Assembly: GCA_033852075.1 (NCBI GenBank)
Contig: JAWSVC010000004.1
Span: 1-64,000, forward strand
Length of the DNA: 64,000 nucleotides
Source: QZLE01 sp033852075
GTDB taxonomy: Bacteria; Pseudomonadota; Gammaproteobacteria; QZLD01
Direction: 5' to 3'
Below are positions 42,671 to 52,694 of the stretch, one piece after another. Every line of letters begins with the position of its first letter. Within the stretch, counting starts at the first letter, position 1. A program made the translations under genes and the position numbers. The notes beneath the pieces are model-generated. The model was given only the letters and a program-made list of their open reading frames with translations, ran no database searches and had not been told where the DNA came from.

Positions 42671-44405
42671 GGAAATTTCAAGTCTTGTTTTTCAGCGGTT
42701 CAGTATGAGCTTGATGCTTTTTATATCAGTATTGTGTGCAACTTTTTTGCAGGGAGTGGGGGTGGCTTTGATCGCGCCTCTGATCGAATCAACAAACGCT
42801 TCTGCTGACGCTTCGTTTTTTGCTAAAGCCTTGTCTGAAATTTTTAACGTTTTGGGCGCTAAGGTGGATGTGGTTAACATACTGTTCTTTGCCCTAAGTT
42901 TAACTTTCATAAGCGCAATTTTCATCATAATTTCAACTTGTATCCAAAAAAAAATTCAGTTTAACTTTGAAACCGATCAAAAGAAAAGGCTCTTCGAGTT
43001 AATAACTAATGTTGATTGCTCGTTTTTATCTACTCTAGATTATGGAAATGTTGCACAAGTCGTTCAGCAAGAAACTAGGTTGTCATCCCAACTGATTGAC
43101 TATTTTGTAAGAGTGGTATCTGGGTTTTGTCAAGTAGCTATTTATTTTATGCTCCTCTTGTTAGTGTCATCTAAGATGACAGTATTTGTGGTCGTTAGCC
43201 TAAGTATTGCTTTTATATTAATGAGATTTTTTTATTTGAATGCAAAATATTTAGGGCTTGAAATAGGGAAGTTAAATGACCGGATTTTATCAAATATTTT
43301 AACCGTTCTGGGAGGATATAAGACGATAAAATCTTATTTGGCTTATATCCCGCTTAAGCTTGGTCATGAAAGTTTTTTAGATAGATATCGTAGAAAAAAT
43401 GAAAGGTTATCTGTTATTGAGGCTTCTCTGAGCGCGGTATTCGAGCCGTTGGCCTTCTTAATCATAATCTTGGGATATTTTGTATATCAGTATACTGTAG
43501 CTGAATTGTTTGTGTTTCTAGCTGCAATCATAAAGCTGTATGCGAGTATTAGAGAAGTACAAAATGTACACTATAAAATGTCATATCATTATGCTGCCTT
43601 GCACAGGATATCTGTTTTAGAAGAGAGGTTGGTAGAAAACCAGTATGATTATTCAGGTGATGTTCAGAAAGACCAACTATTTGAAAACAAAATCGAAATT
43701 AAGGAAGTAAGTTTTAATTATGTTCCTGGTGTGGACGTACTAAAAAACATCAATATCAAAGTAAATAAGGGCGAAAAGGTAGCTTTTGTTGGGCGGTCAG
43801 GCTCGGGTAAGTCAACATTAGTTGATTTGCTAATGAGATTTAATGCCCCTTCTGCAGGGGAAATTTATATCGATAATATTCTGCTAGATGTTATTGATTA
43901 TGCCTCATTTATGTCAAAAGTTGGGTATGTATCTCAGGAGTCATTTATGTTGAATGCGACTATAAGGGAAAATATTGATTTGTACAGGGGGTTAAGCCAG
44001 GAGGATATATTAAATGCAGCTAAGAAAGCTAATGTAATGGAGTTTGTGGAATCACTTGATAATGGAATTGAAACTGTGATTGGCGAGTCAGGGAAAAGTT
44101 TGTCTGGAGGGCAGCGGCAAAGGATTGCATTAGCGCGAGCTCTTGCAGGGAATCCGCAAATTTTAATACTAGATGAGGCCACAAGCGCTTTGGATAATGA
44201 ATCGGAAAAAATTGTACAGAGCGCCATAGATAATATAAGTGGCACAGTAACAGTTTTTGTAATAGCTCATAGATTAAGTACGGTGAAAAGTGTAGATGTA
44301 ATTTATGTACTTGAGAGTGGTCTAATTGTTGAAAGTGGCAGTTATGACGAGTTGAGCTCTATAGACGGTAACTTTAAGCAATTGCTAGAAGCTGGTGGGA
44401 TGTAA
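42663..44405 (+). CDS. ABC exporter, MsbA/PglK-like flippase
   Basis: Half-transporter with six transmembrane helices (about 1-310) fused to an ATPase, 580 residues. Walker A GRSGSGKST is near 376, the signature LSGGQRQR starts at 480, and Walker B ends in Asp504-Glu505 (LDEATSALD). In this locus it is the only candidate to flip the lipid-linked repeat unit, as PglK does in Campylobacter, because no Wzx-like protein is present. An A9 run (42946-42954) lies in the membrane domain. Confidence 0.87.
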   Translation: MYKEISSLVFQRFSMSLMLFISVLCATFLQGVGVALIAPLIESTNASADASFFAKALSEIFNVLGAKVDVVNILFFALSLTFISAIFIIISTCIQKKIQFNFETDQKKRLFELITNVDCSFLSTLDYGNVAQVVQQETRLSSQLIDYFVRVVSGFCQVAIYFMLLLLVSSKMTVFVVVSLSIAFILMRFFYLNAKYLGLEIGKLNDRILSNILTVLGGYKTIKSYLAYIPLKLGHESFLDRYRRKNERLSVIEASLSAVFEPLAFLIIILGYFVYQYTVAELFVFLAAIIKLYASIREVQNVHYKMSYHYAALHRISVLEERLVENQYDYSGDVQKDQLFENKIEIKEVSFNYVPGVDVLKNINIKVNKGEKVAFVGRSGSGKSTLVDLLMRFNAPSAGEIYIDNILLDVIDYASFMSKVGYVSQESFMLNATIRENIDLYRGLSQEDILNAAKKANVMEFVESLDNGIETVIGESGKSLSGGQRQRIALARALAGNPQILILDEATSALDNESEKIVQSAIDNISGTVTVFVIAHRLSTVKSVDVIYVLESGLIVESGSYDELSSIDGNFKQLLEAGGM

Positions 44406-44413
44406 TCTATCGT

Positions 44414-45562
44414 TTGAATATCTGGGATAAGAAAGTGAGAATTTTGTACATATCAAGTTCAGTTATACCTTCAAGAACCGCAAATAGCCTGCATGTAATG
44501 AAAATGGGACAAGCTTTGGCAAAGCAGGGAAATGTGGTTACGTTGTTAGCTCCTAAGAAAAAGTTTGAGGAAGAGACTGATGTTGAGGATGTTTATGAGT
44601 TTTACAATGTTGAAAAGTGCTTTGATATTGTTTGGAAACCATACATAGGGATGTTGGTGCGGCCGTTTGTATATGCCATGTTTGTAGTATTCTATTTGAT
44701 GAGATCGAGTGCTGATTTGGTTTATGGAAGAGATCTTTTAGGATGCTTCATGTCTTCAATAATAGGAAGAGATACGATTTATGAAGCTCATGACTTAGTT
44801 TGGGAGGGAAGCAAATTAAAAGAGCTTTTTTTTAGAATTATGGTAAATCAGTCGAATTTCATTAAGCTGGTAGTTATCTCTGATGTTCTAAAAGGCTATT
44901 ATGTTCGTAAATATGGAGATGCCATTAGAAATATTGAGGTTGCACATGACGGAGCTGATTCTTGCAAGGATAAGAAAAAACTCTCTACCTGGCCTGGCCG
45001 GAAAAATGTATTGCAAGTTGGTTATGTAGGGCATTTATATAAGGGTAAGGGGGTTGAAATAGTCGAGCAGTTATCACGTGAAATGCCTGGAGTTGATTTC
45101 CATTTGATTGGTGGTTTGGAACAGGATATTAAATATTGGAAAGCAAGGGCTAATGGCAGTAATGCATTTTTTCACGGGTTTGTTCCACAGTCTGAATTAT
45201 CAAAGTATATTAATTGCCTTGATGTATGTTTGCTGCCAAATCAGAAAAAAGTGTTTTCTTACGGTTCGAATAGCCGTTCACGTAGTATAGGGGAGTTTAC
45301 CTCTCCGCTGAAACTGTTTGACTATATGTCTCATAGCAAAGCCATTATTGCATCAGATCTTCCGGTTTTGCGAGAGGTTTTAAACGATGAAATTTCAATC
45401 TTGGTTGAAAGTGATAATGTAAAAAAGTGGTGTTCTGCAATACAAAAAATGCATTCAAGTGCATTGCGAGAACTATATGCTGAAAGAGCCTTAGAGGTTT
45501 TTGAAATGAATTATTCCTGGGAGGCTAGAAGTAAAGGGTTGTTGAGAAGAGTAAATGCGTAG
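44414..45562 (+). CDS. GT4-family glycosyltransferase
   Basis: GT-B fold retaining transferase, 382 residues. The N-terminal RILYISSSVIPSRTANSLHV acceptor loop, VGYVGHLYKGKGVEIVEQL and the SPLKLFDYMSHSKAIIASDLPVLREVL donor-binding block are of the GT4 type, the last including an E-x7-E-like region altered to S-P-L-K. Donor and acceptor are unknown. The TTG at 44414 gives MNIWDKK; a GTG at 44435 is an alternative. Ends overlapping the polymerase gene by 8 bp. Confidence 0.85.
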   Translation: MNIWDKKVRILYISSSVIPSRTANSLHVMKMGQALAKQGNVVTLLAPKKKFEEETDVEDVYEFYNVEKCFDIVWKPYIGMLVRPFVYAMFVVFYLMRSSADLVYGRDLLGCFMSSIIGRDTIYEAHDLVWEGSKLKELFFRIMVNQSNFIKLVVISDVLKGYYVRKYGDAIRNIEVAHDGADSCKDKKKLSTWPGRKNVLQVGYVGHLYKGKGVEIVEQLSREMPGVDFHLIGGLEQDIKYWKARANGSNAFFHGFVPQSELSKYINCLDVCLLPNQKKVFSYGSNSRSRSIGEFTSPLKLFDYMSHSKAIIASDLPVLREVLNDEISILVESDNVKKWCSAIQKMHSSALRELYAERALEVFEMNYSWEARSKGLLRRVNA

Positions 45563-46850
45563 TTTGCTTTTTTTTATAACGACATTTATGTTTATTTTTG
45601 GCTGGAAAATATACGCCATATTCGACCTGATTTTTATTGTATCATTTATATTATTATGCATTTCAGTATTTATCTATAGGCAGTCGTTACCCATAGATCT
45701 TCTAGCAGTTTTGGGATTGTTAGGGATGATATGTATTTATACACTGCTTGTCCACATCATATATTCTGCAAATGGTGCGCAAATGGTATTGCGTTCAATA
45801 AGGGTATTTATCAATTTTGCAGGAGCAATTTCGTTAGTCAATTTGATGCGACATTTCTATCGCGGTGATTACTTGAAGTATTTAGTGTTTTTCATGTATT
45901 TTTCGATAGTATTACATTCTGCAATAGTAATTCTTATGTTTTATTCGGATGGGATTAGAGAATTTGTATATTATTTAGTGAACACACGTAGTATTGTTAA
46001 TATAACAAGTTCCTTCATTCATGGCTTTAGAGTGCCGGGATTAACTTATGCGTTATCACAGTTATCAGTTTTAACGATGTTCGCATTTTTATTAAGCCCA
46101 ATTGTTAAGTTGCTTTGGCAGACTACAGATAATGTTAAAACAGTAGTTTTAGCGAGTTCAAACTTTTTAGTTTTTATATCGTTATTTATGACAGGTAGAA
46201 CAGGAATAATTCTTTCAATAATTTTGCTGCCAATATATTGGTTAATGTTGTATAGAAGTAAGCTTGCAGTTATAAAAGTGAAGTTAGTACTATTTTTCTG
46301 TATGGGTATGATATGCTCTTTAATAGCACTGAGCGCTTTATCTGAATTCAATATAAAGGAATTTGTTAAAGATTTTGACAATGTTTACTATGCTATCGAA
46401 CATAGCGAAGAAGTTATTGAGCTATTTTCGAATTATGGAAGCACATATTCAACGAGGATCATAGCAAGCATGTATTTTTTCCCGGAGTCAGATATACACC
46501 TATTATTTGGGTCAGCCAAAAGTGTTTCGTCTGACGTTGGTTTTGTGAAATCTATATACGCGATTGGGCTGATAGGTACTTTGTTAATGCTAGTTGTACC
46601 TTTTTATGGAGTGTTTAAAGTGTTTTTTTTGCCGAGAGAAATAAAATGGTTAAAGTCAATAATATTGATTGTTACTGCGGCTATTTTAATATTAAATTTT
46701 AAAGAACTAAGCGTTATGACAAGAAATATTTGGTCAGTTCATGCATTATTATTAGTTGCGGTATTCCTGGTGGCTGAAGATTATAAAAGAGGCAGGTTTT
46801 TTTGTGCTAGAGCTAGAAAAAAAATAGGTTGGGGGCAAATTGCTTTTTAA
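45555..46850 (+). CDS. Wzy-like polysaccharide polymerase
   Basis: Integral membrane protein of 431 residues with about ten hydrophobic helices and a soluble loop at about 268-320 (DFDNVYYAIEHSEEVIELF, YGSTYSTRII). FMTGRTGIILSIIL is reminiscent of O-antigen polymerase/ligase proteins. Sequence similarity among Wzy proteins is poor, so the call rests on topology and place beside wzz and the flippase. It overlaps the genes on both sides. Confidence 0.72.
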   Translation: MRSLLFFITTFMFIFGWKIYAIFDLIFIVSFILLCISVFIYRQSLPIDLLAVLGLLGMICIYTLLVHIIYSANGAQMVLRSIRVFINFAGAISLVNLMRHFYRGDYLKYLVFFMYFSIVLHSAIVILMFYSDGIREFVYYLVNTRSIVNITSSFIHGFRVPGLTYALSQLSVLTMFAFLLSPIVKLLWQTTDNVKTVVLASSNFLVFISLFMTGRTGIILSIILLPIYWLMLYRSKLAVIKVKLVLFFCMGMICSLIALSALSEFNIKEFVKDFDNVYYAIEHSEEVIELFSNYGSTYSTRIIASMYFFPESDIHLLFGSAKSVSSDVGFVKSIYAIGLIGTLLMLVVPFYGVFKVFFLPREIKWLKSIILIVTAAILILNFKELSVMTRNIWSVHALLLVAVFLVAEDYKRGRFFCARARKKIGWGQIAF

Positions 46851-48393
46851 CTCTGTTGAATTTATTTTGGTGTTTTTGCCGGTATCATTAGTTGGATATC
46901 ACATTATTAGAGCATTAACAAAACAAAGGTTTGAGCTGTTATGGCTTGTCGCGATGTCTTTGTTTTTTTATAGCTGGTGGAACATAACTTATTTGCCATT
47001 AATATTGCTTTCAATAATATTTAATTATGCAGTTGGTGGGATTTTATCATCATCATATACGTACCACTTTAAGAAATTAATACTTGCTTGCGGTGTAAGC
47101 GCCAATATTTGCCTGCTAGGGTATTTTAAATATGCCAATTTCTTTGTAGATAATATTAATACTATCTTCGGCAGTGACATGCACCTTAGCTTGATAGTAT
47201 TGCCGTTAGCGATATCTTTTTTTACATTTCAGCAGATTGCCTATTTGGTTGATGCATATAAAGGAGAGCTAACAAACAATGGGTTTGTTAGCTATTGCTT
47301 ATTTGTCACCTTTTTTCCCCAACTAATTGCAGGGCCTATAGTTCATAATAAAGAAATGCTGCCTCAGTTTAAGAAAGGGGGCAGCAGCAGATTTAAAGTC
47401 GATGATATTTCTATAGGTAGTACGATATTTCTTATTGGATTATTTAAAAAGACAGTGTTTGCTGATAACGTTGCAGCATATGCCACCCCTGTTTTTAAAT
47501 TAGCAGATTCTGGTGGAGAGTTAATGTTTCTTGAAGCATGGATAGGGGCTATTTCATATTCTTTACAGTTATATTTTGATTTCTCTGGCTATGCAGATAT
47601 GGCAATTGGGGCTGGAAGAATGTTTGGGATTTATTTGCCGGCAAATTTTGATTCTCCGTATAAAGCAACAAATATTATTGATTTTTGGAAGAAATGGCAT
47701 ATGACCCTATCAAGGTTCTTAAGGGATTATGTATATATAGCTATGGGAGGTAATAGAAAAGGTAATACTAGAAGGGCGATAAATTTATTTTTGACAATGC
47801 TGATAGGGGGGTTATGGCATGGTGCTGGCTGGACATTTGTTGTCTGGGGTGGTATTCACGGGGTGTTATTATTAGTTAACCATTCTTGGAGAGTCCTATA
47901 TGGAAAAGCTAATTTCACTATAAAATTGCCGCAACGGTTTTTTTCATTGATGTCATTTTCTTTAACCATTTTTATTGTGGTAATTGCATGGGTTTTCTTT
48001 AGGGCAGAAAGTCTAGATGGTGCAAATAATATGCTTAAAACAATGTTTGGTATGAATGGAATAGTTTTGCCTCATCAGCTTCAAAGTATATTGTATGATC
48101 CTTACTTCATAAGTTTTAGTAGTGGTGCGTTTGGTACAATAGCTGGCATTAGTGCTATGATGTGGATTTTCGTATTAAGTGCAATAGTATTTATTGCTCC
48201 AAATACACAGCAAATTATGGAAAATTATAAGCCTACATATGAATATCTGATTTCCGACAAGAAGTGCAGACCAACACGCTATAGTTGGCGTCCTAATTTG
48301 CTTTTCGCAATAATTATGGCAATTGTTTCAGTGATATCCATTTCTTTTGTTTTTATGGCTGAGAGATCTGAGTTTTTGTATTTTCAATTTTGA
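46840..48393 (+). CDS. MBOAT-family O-acyltransferase (AlgI/PatA-like)
   Basis: Membrane-bound O-acyltransferase, 517 residues, which moves acetyl groups across the inner membrane for polysaccharide O-acetylation. The start LFNSVEFILVFLPV is typical. The conserved catalytic His327 lies in GGLWHGAGWTF, and YLPANFDSPYKATNIIDFWKKWH-like order (IDFWKKWHMTLS) precedes it. Translation starts at TTG, 11 bp inside the polymerase gene, with GGGGG upstream. The next gene supplies the periplasmic SGNH partner. Confidence 0.92.
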   Translation: MLFNSVEFILVFLPVSLVGYHIIRALTKQRFELLWLVAMSLFFYSWWNITYLPLILLSIIFNYAVGGILSSSYTYHFKKLILACGVSANICLLGYFKYANFFVDNINTIFGSDMHLSLIVLPLAISFFTFQQIAYLVDAYKGELTNNGFVSYCLFVTFFPQLIAGPIVHNKEMLPQFKKGGSSRFKVDDISIGSTIFLIGLFKKTVFADNVAAYATPVFKLADSGGELMFLEAWIGAISYSLQLYFDFSGYADMAIGAGRMFGIYLPANFDSPYKATNIIDFWKKWHMTLSRFLRDYVYIAMGGNRKGNTRRAINLFLTMLIGGLWHGAGWTFVVWGGIHGVLLLVNHSWRVLYGKANFTIKLPQRFFSLMSFSLTIFIVVIAWVFFRAESLDGANNMLKTMFGMNGIVLPHQLQSILYDPYFISFSSGAFGTIAGISAMMWIFVLSAIVFIAPNTQQIMENYKPTYEYLISDKKCRPTRYSWRPNLLFAIIMAIVSVISISFVFMAERSEFLYFQF

Positions 48394-48399
48394 TTTATT

Positions 48400-49575
48400 A
48401 TGCATGCAAGATATTTGATTAAATTTTCATTGTTATTTGTTTTGGGCTTGATACCAATAGGGGTAAATTATTTATATTTGTATAATGCAGGTGAGTTTAG
48501 ATCTATAAAAGAAATAATTAATTATCAGAATATTAGCCAAACATATCGGAAGTATGGTACGGCAATTCATAATGATACCTACCATTATAAGCTTGAAGGA
48601 TACAAAAGAAGGAAACCTGATGTTGTTGCGATTGGATCCTCTCGTGTTATGCAGTTTAGAGATAGGTTTTTTTCTAAAAGCTTCTATAACACAGGTGGGG
48701 CTATGACATCTTTGGATAGAGGAAGGGTGTTGTTAAAGGAGCTTTTTGCAATAAACCATAGGCCAAAATTGATAATACTTGGTATTGATTTTTGGTGGTT
48801 CAATCCACAAAAGGATAAGCTTGGTTCTCTTACAACCCCGCCGGTAGAAAGCCAGAGGTTTATGCCTTTATTTTTGTTTAAGCCTGTTTCATGGGTTTAT
48901 GACAAAAAAATAGATCTAAATGATTATTTTGAGATTGCATTTCGATTAAATGGTTGGGGAGAGTCAGGGCAAATAGGAGTAAACGCTATCAATACAGGTG
49001 CTGGTTTTGGTCCTGATGGTGCGTGGAACTATTATGATTTGGTATCAGGAAGTCGTAAGTCGGTGGACGATTTATTTAAAGATACGCTCCTGAGAATAAA
49101 AAATGGAAATAGAAGATTTCAATATGGAGAAAAAGTCCCTGAGGAATATTTTGATGCATTTATTGATATTATTGGTGAAATAGAAAGTCAGGGAGTAGAA
49201 CTGGTGATATTTATACCTCCATTGGCACCTGAAATTTATGCGGAAATGCAGAAAAAAAATAAGCAATATGGATATGTTAATGATCTATTTGAAAAAATGG
49301 AAAAAAATGGAGTTGAATTTTACAATTTTAATAATCCGGAATCTATTAAAACCCCAAGTTGTGAGTTTGTTGATGGATTTCATGGGGGGGATGTTTCATA
49401 TGCAAGAATTTTAAAAGAAATATTTACCAATAGTAATGAGTTGGCTGCGTTTATAAATTGGGGTTCGGTTGAAAATGACATTAAAAACAACGCAGGGCTT
49501 TCTATGATAAAGGACAAACTGAATTACAATGAAAAAGAAATGGATTTTCTAGGGCTTGGCTGCCAAAAGTACTAA
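48400..49575 (+). CDS. SGNH-like O-acetylation partner (AlgJ/DltD-like)
   Basis: 391-residue protein anchored by one N-terminal helix (about 7-27), the rest facing the periplasm. The SGNH nucleophile block is AIGSSR with Ser81, and the D-x-x-H pair is Asp325 and His328 (DGFH). It should transfer acetyl groups delivered by the MBOAT protein to the polymer, as AlgJ or AlgX do for alginate. Gap to the MBOAT gene is 6 bp. A G7 tract sits at 49384-49390. Confidence 0.82.
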   Translation: MHARYLIKFSLLFVLGLIPIGVNYLYLYNAGEFRSIKEIINYQNISQTYRKYGTAIHNDTYHYKLEGYKRRKPDVVAIGSSRVMQFRDRFFSKSFYNTGGAMTSLDRGRVLLKELFAINHRPKLIILGIDFWWFNPQKDKLGSLTTPPVESQRFMPLFLFKPVSWVYDKKIDLNDYFEIAFRLNGWGESGQIGVNAINTGAGFGPDGAWNYYDLVSGSRKSVDDLFKDTLLRIKNGNRRFQYGEKVPEEYFDAFIDIIGEIESQGVELVIFIPPLAPEIYAEMQKKNKQYGYVNDLFEKMEKNGVEFYNFNNPESIKTPSCEFVDGFHGGDVSYARILKEIFTNSNELAAFINWGSVENDIKNNAGLSMIKDKLNYNEKEMDFLGLGCQKY

Positions 49576-49598
49576 CTGTTTGAATTAAGGGCAAGGCA

Positions 49599-50741
49599 TT
49601 GAAAATATTGCATGTTATAACGGGATTGGATACTGGTGGAGCAGAAGCAATGCTTTATAAGCTAGTATCAGGTTTGAACTCGTATCAAACAAGTAATGTA
49701 GTTGTATCTTTAATGGGTAGAGATGGTGCAGTTGGGGAAAAAATTGAAAGTAGCCTAGGAGTGCACGTGTATTATTTGGGGATGTCTAGGGGGAGGCCGA
49801 CGTTCAAGTCGCTAGTTTTATTATATAGGATTCTAAAAAAAGAGCGCCCTGATATTGTCCAAGGGTGGATGTATCATGGGAATTTATTAGCGTTTATGTC
49901 AAAAATTTTATATTCAATCAAGCTTCCGGTTGTTTGGAATATAAGGCAATCTTTGCCTGAAATTAATAATGAAGGAAGGTTGACACGTTTTGTCATCCGC
50001 ATTAATTCTCTATTATCTCGCTTTGCTGACGCTATTGTATTTAATTCTCGCAGAAGTATTGATGATCATGCCGCGGTTGGGTTTGCTCGAAAGAATGATG
50101 TGTTTATCCCGAATGGATTTCATTTAGAAGAATTGAAGAGCCATCCAGCTAATAAACAGAACGTGCGAGATGAGTTTGGTATTGATAGCAAAGATATTGT
50201 TGTTGGGATGATGGCTAGGTATGATCCGATAAAAGACCACGTTAATTTTTTTAATGCTGCTGCAATACTAGCTAAAAAGAAAAAAAACATTAAGTTTTTG
50301 TGTGTTGGCAGTAAGGTTTCGCCAGATAATTTTGAAGTTGTTGATCAATTATCTGATTTGGGTGTATATGATAGATTTTATCTCATTGGTGAAAGAAAGG
50401 ATGCTATAAGAATTACACAGTCTTTTGATGTTGCTGTTAATTCATCCATGTCTGAAGCATTTGCAAATGTAATCGGGGAAGCAATGGCGTGTGAAGTACC
50501 GTGTGTAGTTACAGATGTAGGTGATTCTGCTTATATTGTAGGTAATACTGGAGTCGTTGTTAACAAGGCTGACTCAAGAGGACTTGCTGAAGGTATTGAA
50601 AAGTTGGTAAATGCAGGCATAGAAGAAAGGCGTCGACTGGGAAGATTAGCCAGAAAAAGAATAGCGCAAAACTTTTCATTGGAGTCAGTTTGTCATGAGT
50701 ATTTTAACTTATACTCCTATTTGATTAATGCACGAAAATAA
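49599..50741 (+). CDS. GT4-family glycosyltransferase
   Basis: GT-B retaining glycosyltransferase of 380 residues. ILHVITGLDTGGAEAMLYKL at the N-terminus and SEAFANVIGEAMACEVPCVVTDVGD, containing the E-x7-E motif, near 285-310 are classic. VGMMARYDPIKDHVNFFNA begins the C-domain. The start is TTG with AAGG before it. Donor unknown; likely works at a later step of repeat-unit assembly. Confidence 0.88.
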   Translation: MKILHVITGLDTGGAEAMLYKLVSGLNSYQTSNVVVSLMGRDGAVGEKIESSLGVHVYYLGMSRGRPTFKSLVLLYRILKKERPDIVQGWMYHGNLLAFMSKILYSIKLPVVWNIRQSLPEINNEGRLTRFVIRINSLLSRFADAIVFNSRRSIDDHAAVGFARKNDVFIPNGFHLEELKSHPANKQNVRDEFGIDSKDIVVGMMARYDPIKDHVNFFNAAAILAKKKKNIKFLCVGSKVSPDNFEVVDQLSDLGVYDRFYLIGERKDAIRITQSFDVAVNSSMSEAFANVIGEAMACEVPCVVTDVGDSAYIVGNTGVVVNKADSRGLAEGIEKLVNAGIEERRRLGRLARKRIAQNFSLESVCHEYFNLYSYLINARK

Positions 50742-50756
50742 TAGGTATTATTAGTT

Positions 50757-52694
50757 ATGTGTGGTTTTGCTGGATTTGTTAATAATAGCGCCCTTACTTG
50801 CAACTATGCTGAAGTATTAAAAAAGATGGGAAGGGCTATATATCATAGAGGCCCAGATAGCTCTGGTGAATGGTTTGATGAAAAGGAAAGCATTGGGTTA
50901 TCGCACCGCCGTTTAGCTGTTGTTGATCTTACCCCAGCTGGTCATCAGCCAATGTATTCCCATGGCAAACGATTTGTAGTGGCTTATAATGGTGAAATTT
51001 ATAATCACTTAGAGTTGCGAAAAGAGCTTGAAAGGGAAGCTTCTGAAATAAAGTGGCTGGGAGGATCTGATACAGAAACGCTTTTGGCTGGATTTGAACT
51101 TTGGGGAATAAAGAAAACAGTTGAAAAATCAATTGGTATGTTTGCTTTTTCGGTATGGGACACTCTCGAAAAAAAATTAACCTTAGGTCGAGATCGGCTA
51201 GGTGAAAAGCCTTTGTATTATGGTTGGCAAGATGATGTGTTTTTATTTGGTTCGGAGTTAAAGGCTATGAAAGTACATCCAGCATTTAAATCTGAAATTA
51301 ATAGAGACTCAATTGCTCTTCTATTGCGACATAACTGTATCCCAGCTCCTTACTCGATTTACCGTGGAATCAAAAAGCTGTTGCCAGGCCATTTGCTGGA
51401 AATGGATCCTGAGTTAGGAACTATTGAAATGATTGAATACTGGTCATTTCGCAATTTATGTCAAAACCATGACTCCTCCTTCTTTGTAGGGGGTGAAAAG
51501 CAGGTTGTTGATGAATTAGAAAAAGTTCTTAAATTATCAGTCAAGCAACAAATGATGTCAGATGTTCCATTGGGGGCTTTTTTGTCAGGTGGGATAGACT
51601 CATCGACTATTGTTGCATTGATGCAATCACAATCAGAAACTCCGGTTAAAACATTCTCGATAGGTTTTGATGAAGAAGAATATAATGAGGCTGCACATGC
51701 GAAGGAAGTGGCTAACTACTTAGGAACTGAGCACACAGAACTGTACATAACTTCTGAGCAAGCTTTGGATGTTATTCCTAAATTGGCAGATCTGTATGAT
51801 GAGCCTTTTTCAGATTCTTCTCAAATCCCAACATACCTTGTGGCAAAAATGACCAGGGACCATGTCACCGTTTCACTGTCAGGAGATGCTGGTGATGAGC
51901 TATTTTGTGGTTATAACCGATATATTTTGAGTGACGGGCTATGGAAATTCATAGAAAAAACCCCCCGTCCCATTCGAAAAATAGCAGCAAGGGCTATGCG
52001 TGCTATTTCTATTGAATCATGGAATAAATTAAGTTCGTTTTTTCCGGCTAAACTAAGAATGGTTAATTTGGGGGGCAAAATGCACAAAGCTTCAGAAGTC
52101 CTGGCGGCGGAATCAGTTTATGAACTTTACAAAGGCTTAGTATCCCATTGGCATTTTCCCGAACAGATCGTTATTGGGGCGAAGGAACCAAAAACGGTTC
52201 TTACTGATTTAACAAGAGCGCCTAGATTAGATAATAGCACAGAGCAGATGATGGTTTTTGACACGGTTAGCTATTTGCCTGATGATATTTTAGTCAAAGT
52301 AGACCGCGCTTGCATGGGGGTATCTTTAGAAAGCAGAATACCGTTATTAAATCATAAAGTGATAGAGTTTGCCTGGAGTTTGCCCATGAATTTTAAGTTA
52401 AGAGATGGGGTTTCAAAGTGGTGTTTGAGACAAGTGTTATTTAGGCATGTTCCTAAAAACCTTATTGAACGTCCCAAAATGGGATTTGGTGTGCCAATTG
52501 ATTCTTGGTTGCGTGGACCACTACAAAGTTGGGCTGATCAACTTCTTGATGAATCTAGATTGCATAAAGAAGGCTTCTTTAAACCTGAGCCGATTTTGAA
52601 GATGTGGAGTGAGCATAAGTCTGGCAAACGTAATTGGCAGTATCATCTTTGGGATATTTTAATGTTTCAGTCATGGTATGAGAAAAATTGCTAA
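50757..52694 (+). CDS. asnB: AsnB-type glutamine-dependent amidotransferase
   Basis: Asparagine synthase (glutamine-hydrolysing) family, 645 residues. Cys2 of MCGFAG is the glutaminase nucleophile; HRGPDSSGEW, RRLAVVDL and YNGEIYNH line that site. The synthetase PP-loop LSGGIDSST lies near 277. In O-antigen clusters such proteins (WbpS type) amidate the carboxyl group of hexuronic acids. That fits the two nucleotide-sugar dehydrogenases downstream, although ordinary asparagine synthesis cannot be excluded. Its stop overlaps the next ATG by one base. Confidence 0.9.
   Translation: MCGFAGFVNNSALTCNYAEVLKKMGRAIYHRGPDSSGEWFDEKESIGLSHRRLAVVDLTPAGHQPMYSHGKRFVVAYNGEIYNHLELRKELEREASEIKWLGGSDTETLLAGFELWGIKKTVEKSIGMFAFSVWDTLEKKLTLGRDRLGEKPLYYGWQDDVFLFGSELKAMKVHPAFKSEINRDSIALLLRHNCIPAPYSIYRGIKKLLPGHLLEMDPELGTIEMIEYWSFRNLCQNHDSSFFVGGEKQVVDELEKVLKLSVKQQMMSDVPLGAFLSGGIDSSTIVALMQSQSETPVKTFSIGFDEEEYNEAAHAKEVANYLGTEHTELYITSEQALDVIPKLADLYDEPFSDSSQIPTYLVAKMTRDHVTVSLSGDAGDELFCGYNRYILSDGLWKFIEKTPRPIRKIAARAMRAISIESWNKLSSFFPAKLRMVNLGGKMHKASEVLAAESVYELYKGLVSHWHFPEQIVIGAKEPKTVLTDLTRAPRLDNSTEQMMVFDTVSYLPDDILVKVDRACMGVSLESRIPLLNHKVIEFAWSLPMNFKLRDGVSKWCLRQVLFRHVPKNLIERPKMGFGVPIDSWLRGPLQSWADQLLDESRLHKEGFFKPEPILKMWSEHKSGKRNWQYHLWDILMFQSWYEKNC

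Noticed and set aside
45555..46850. Wzx flippase
   Set aside because: The loop pattern and lack of MATE/MVF-type motifs fit a polymerase better; the ABC exporter is the likelier flippase.
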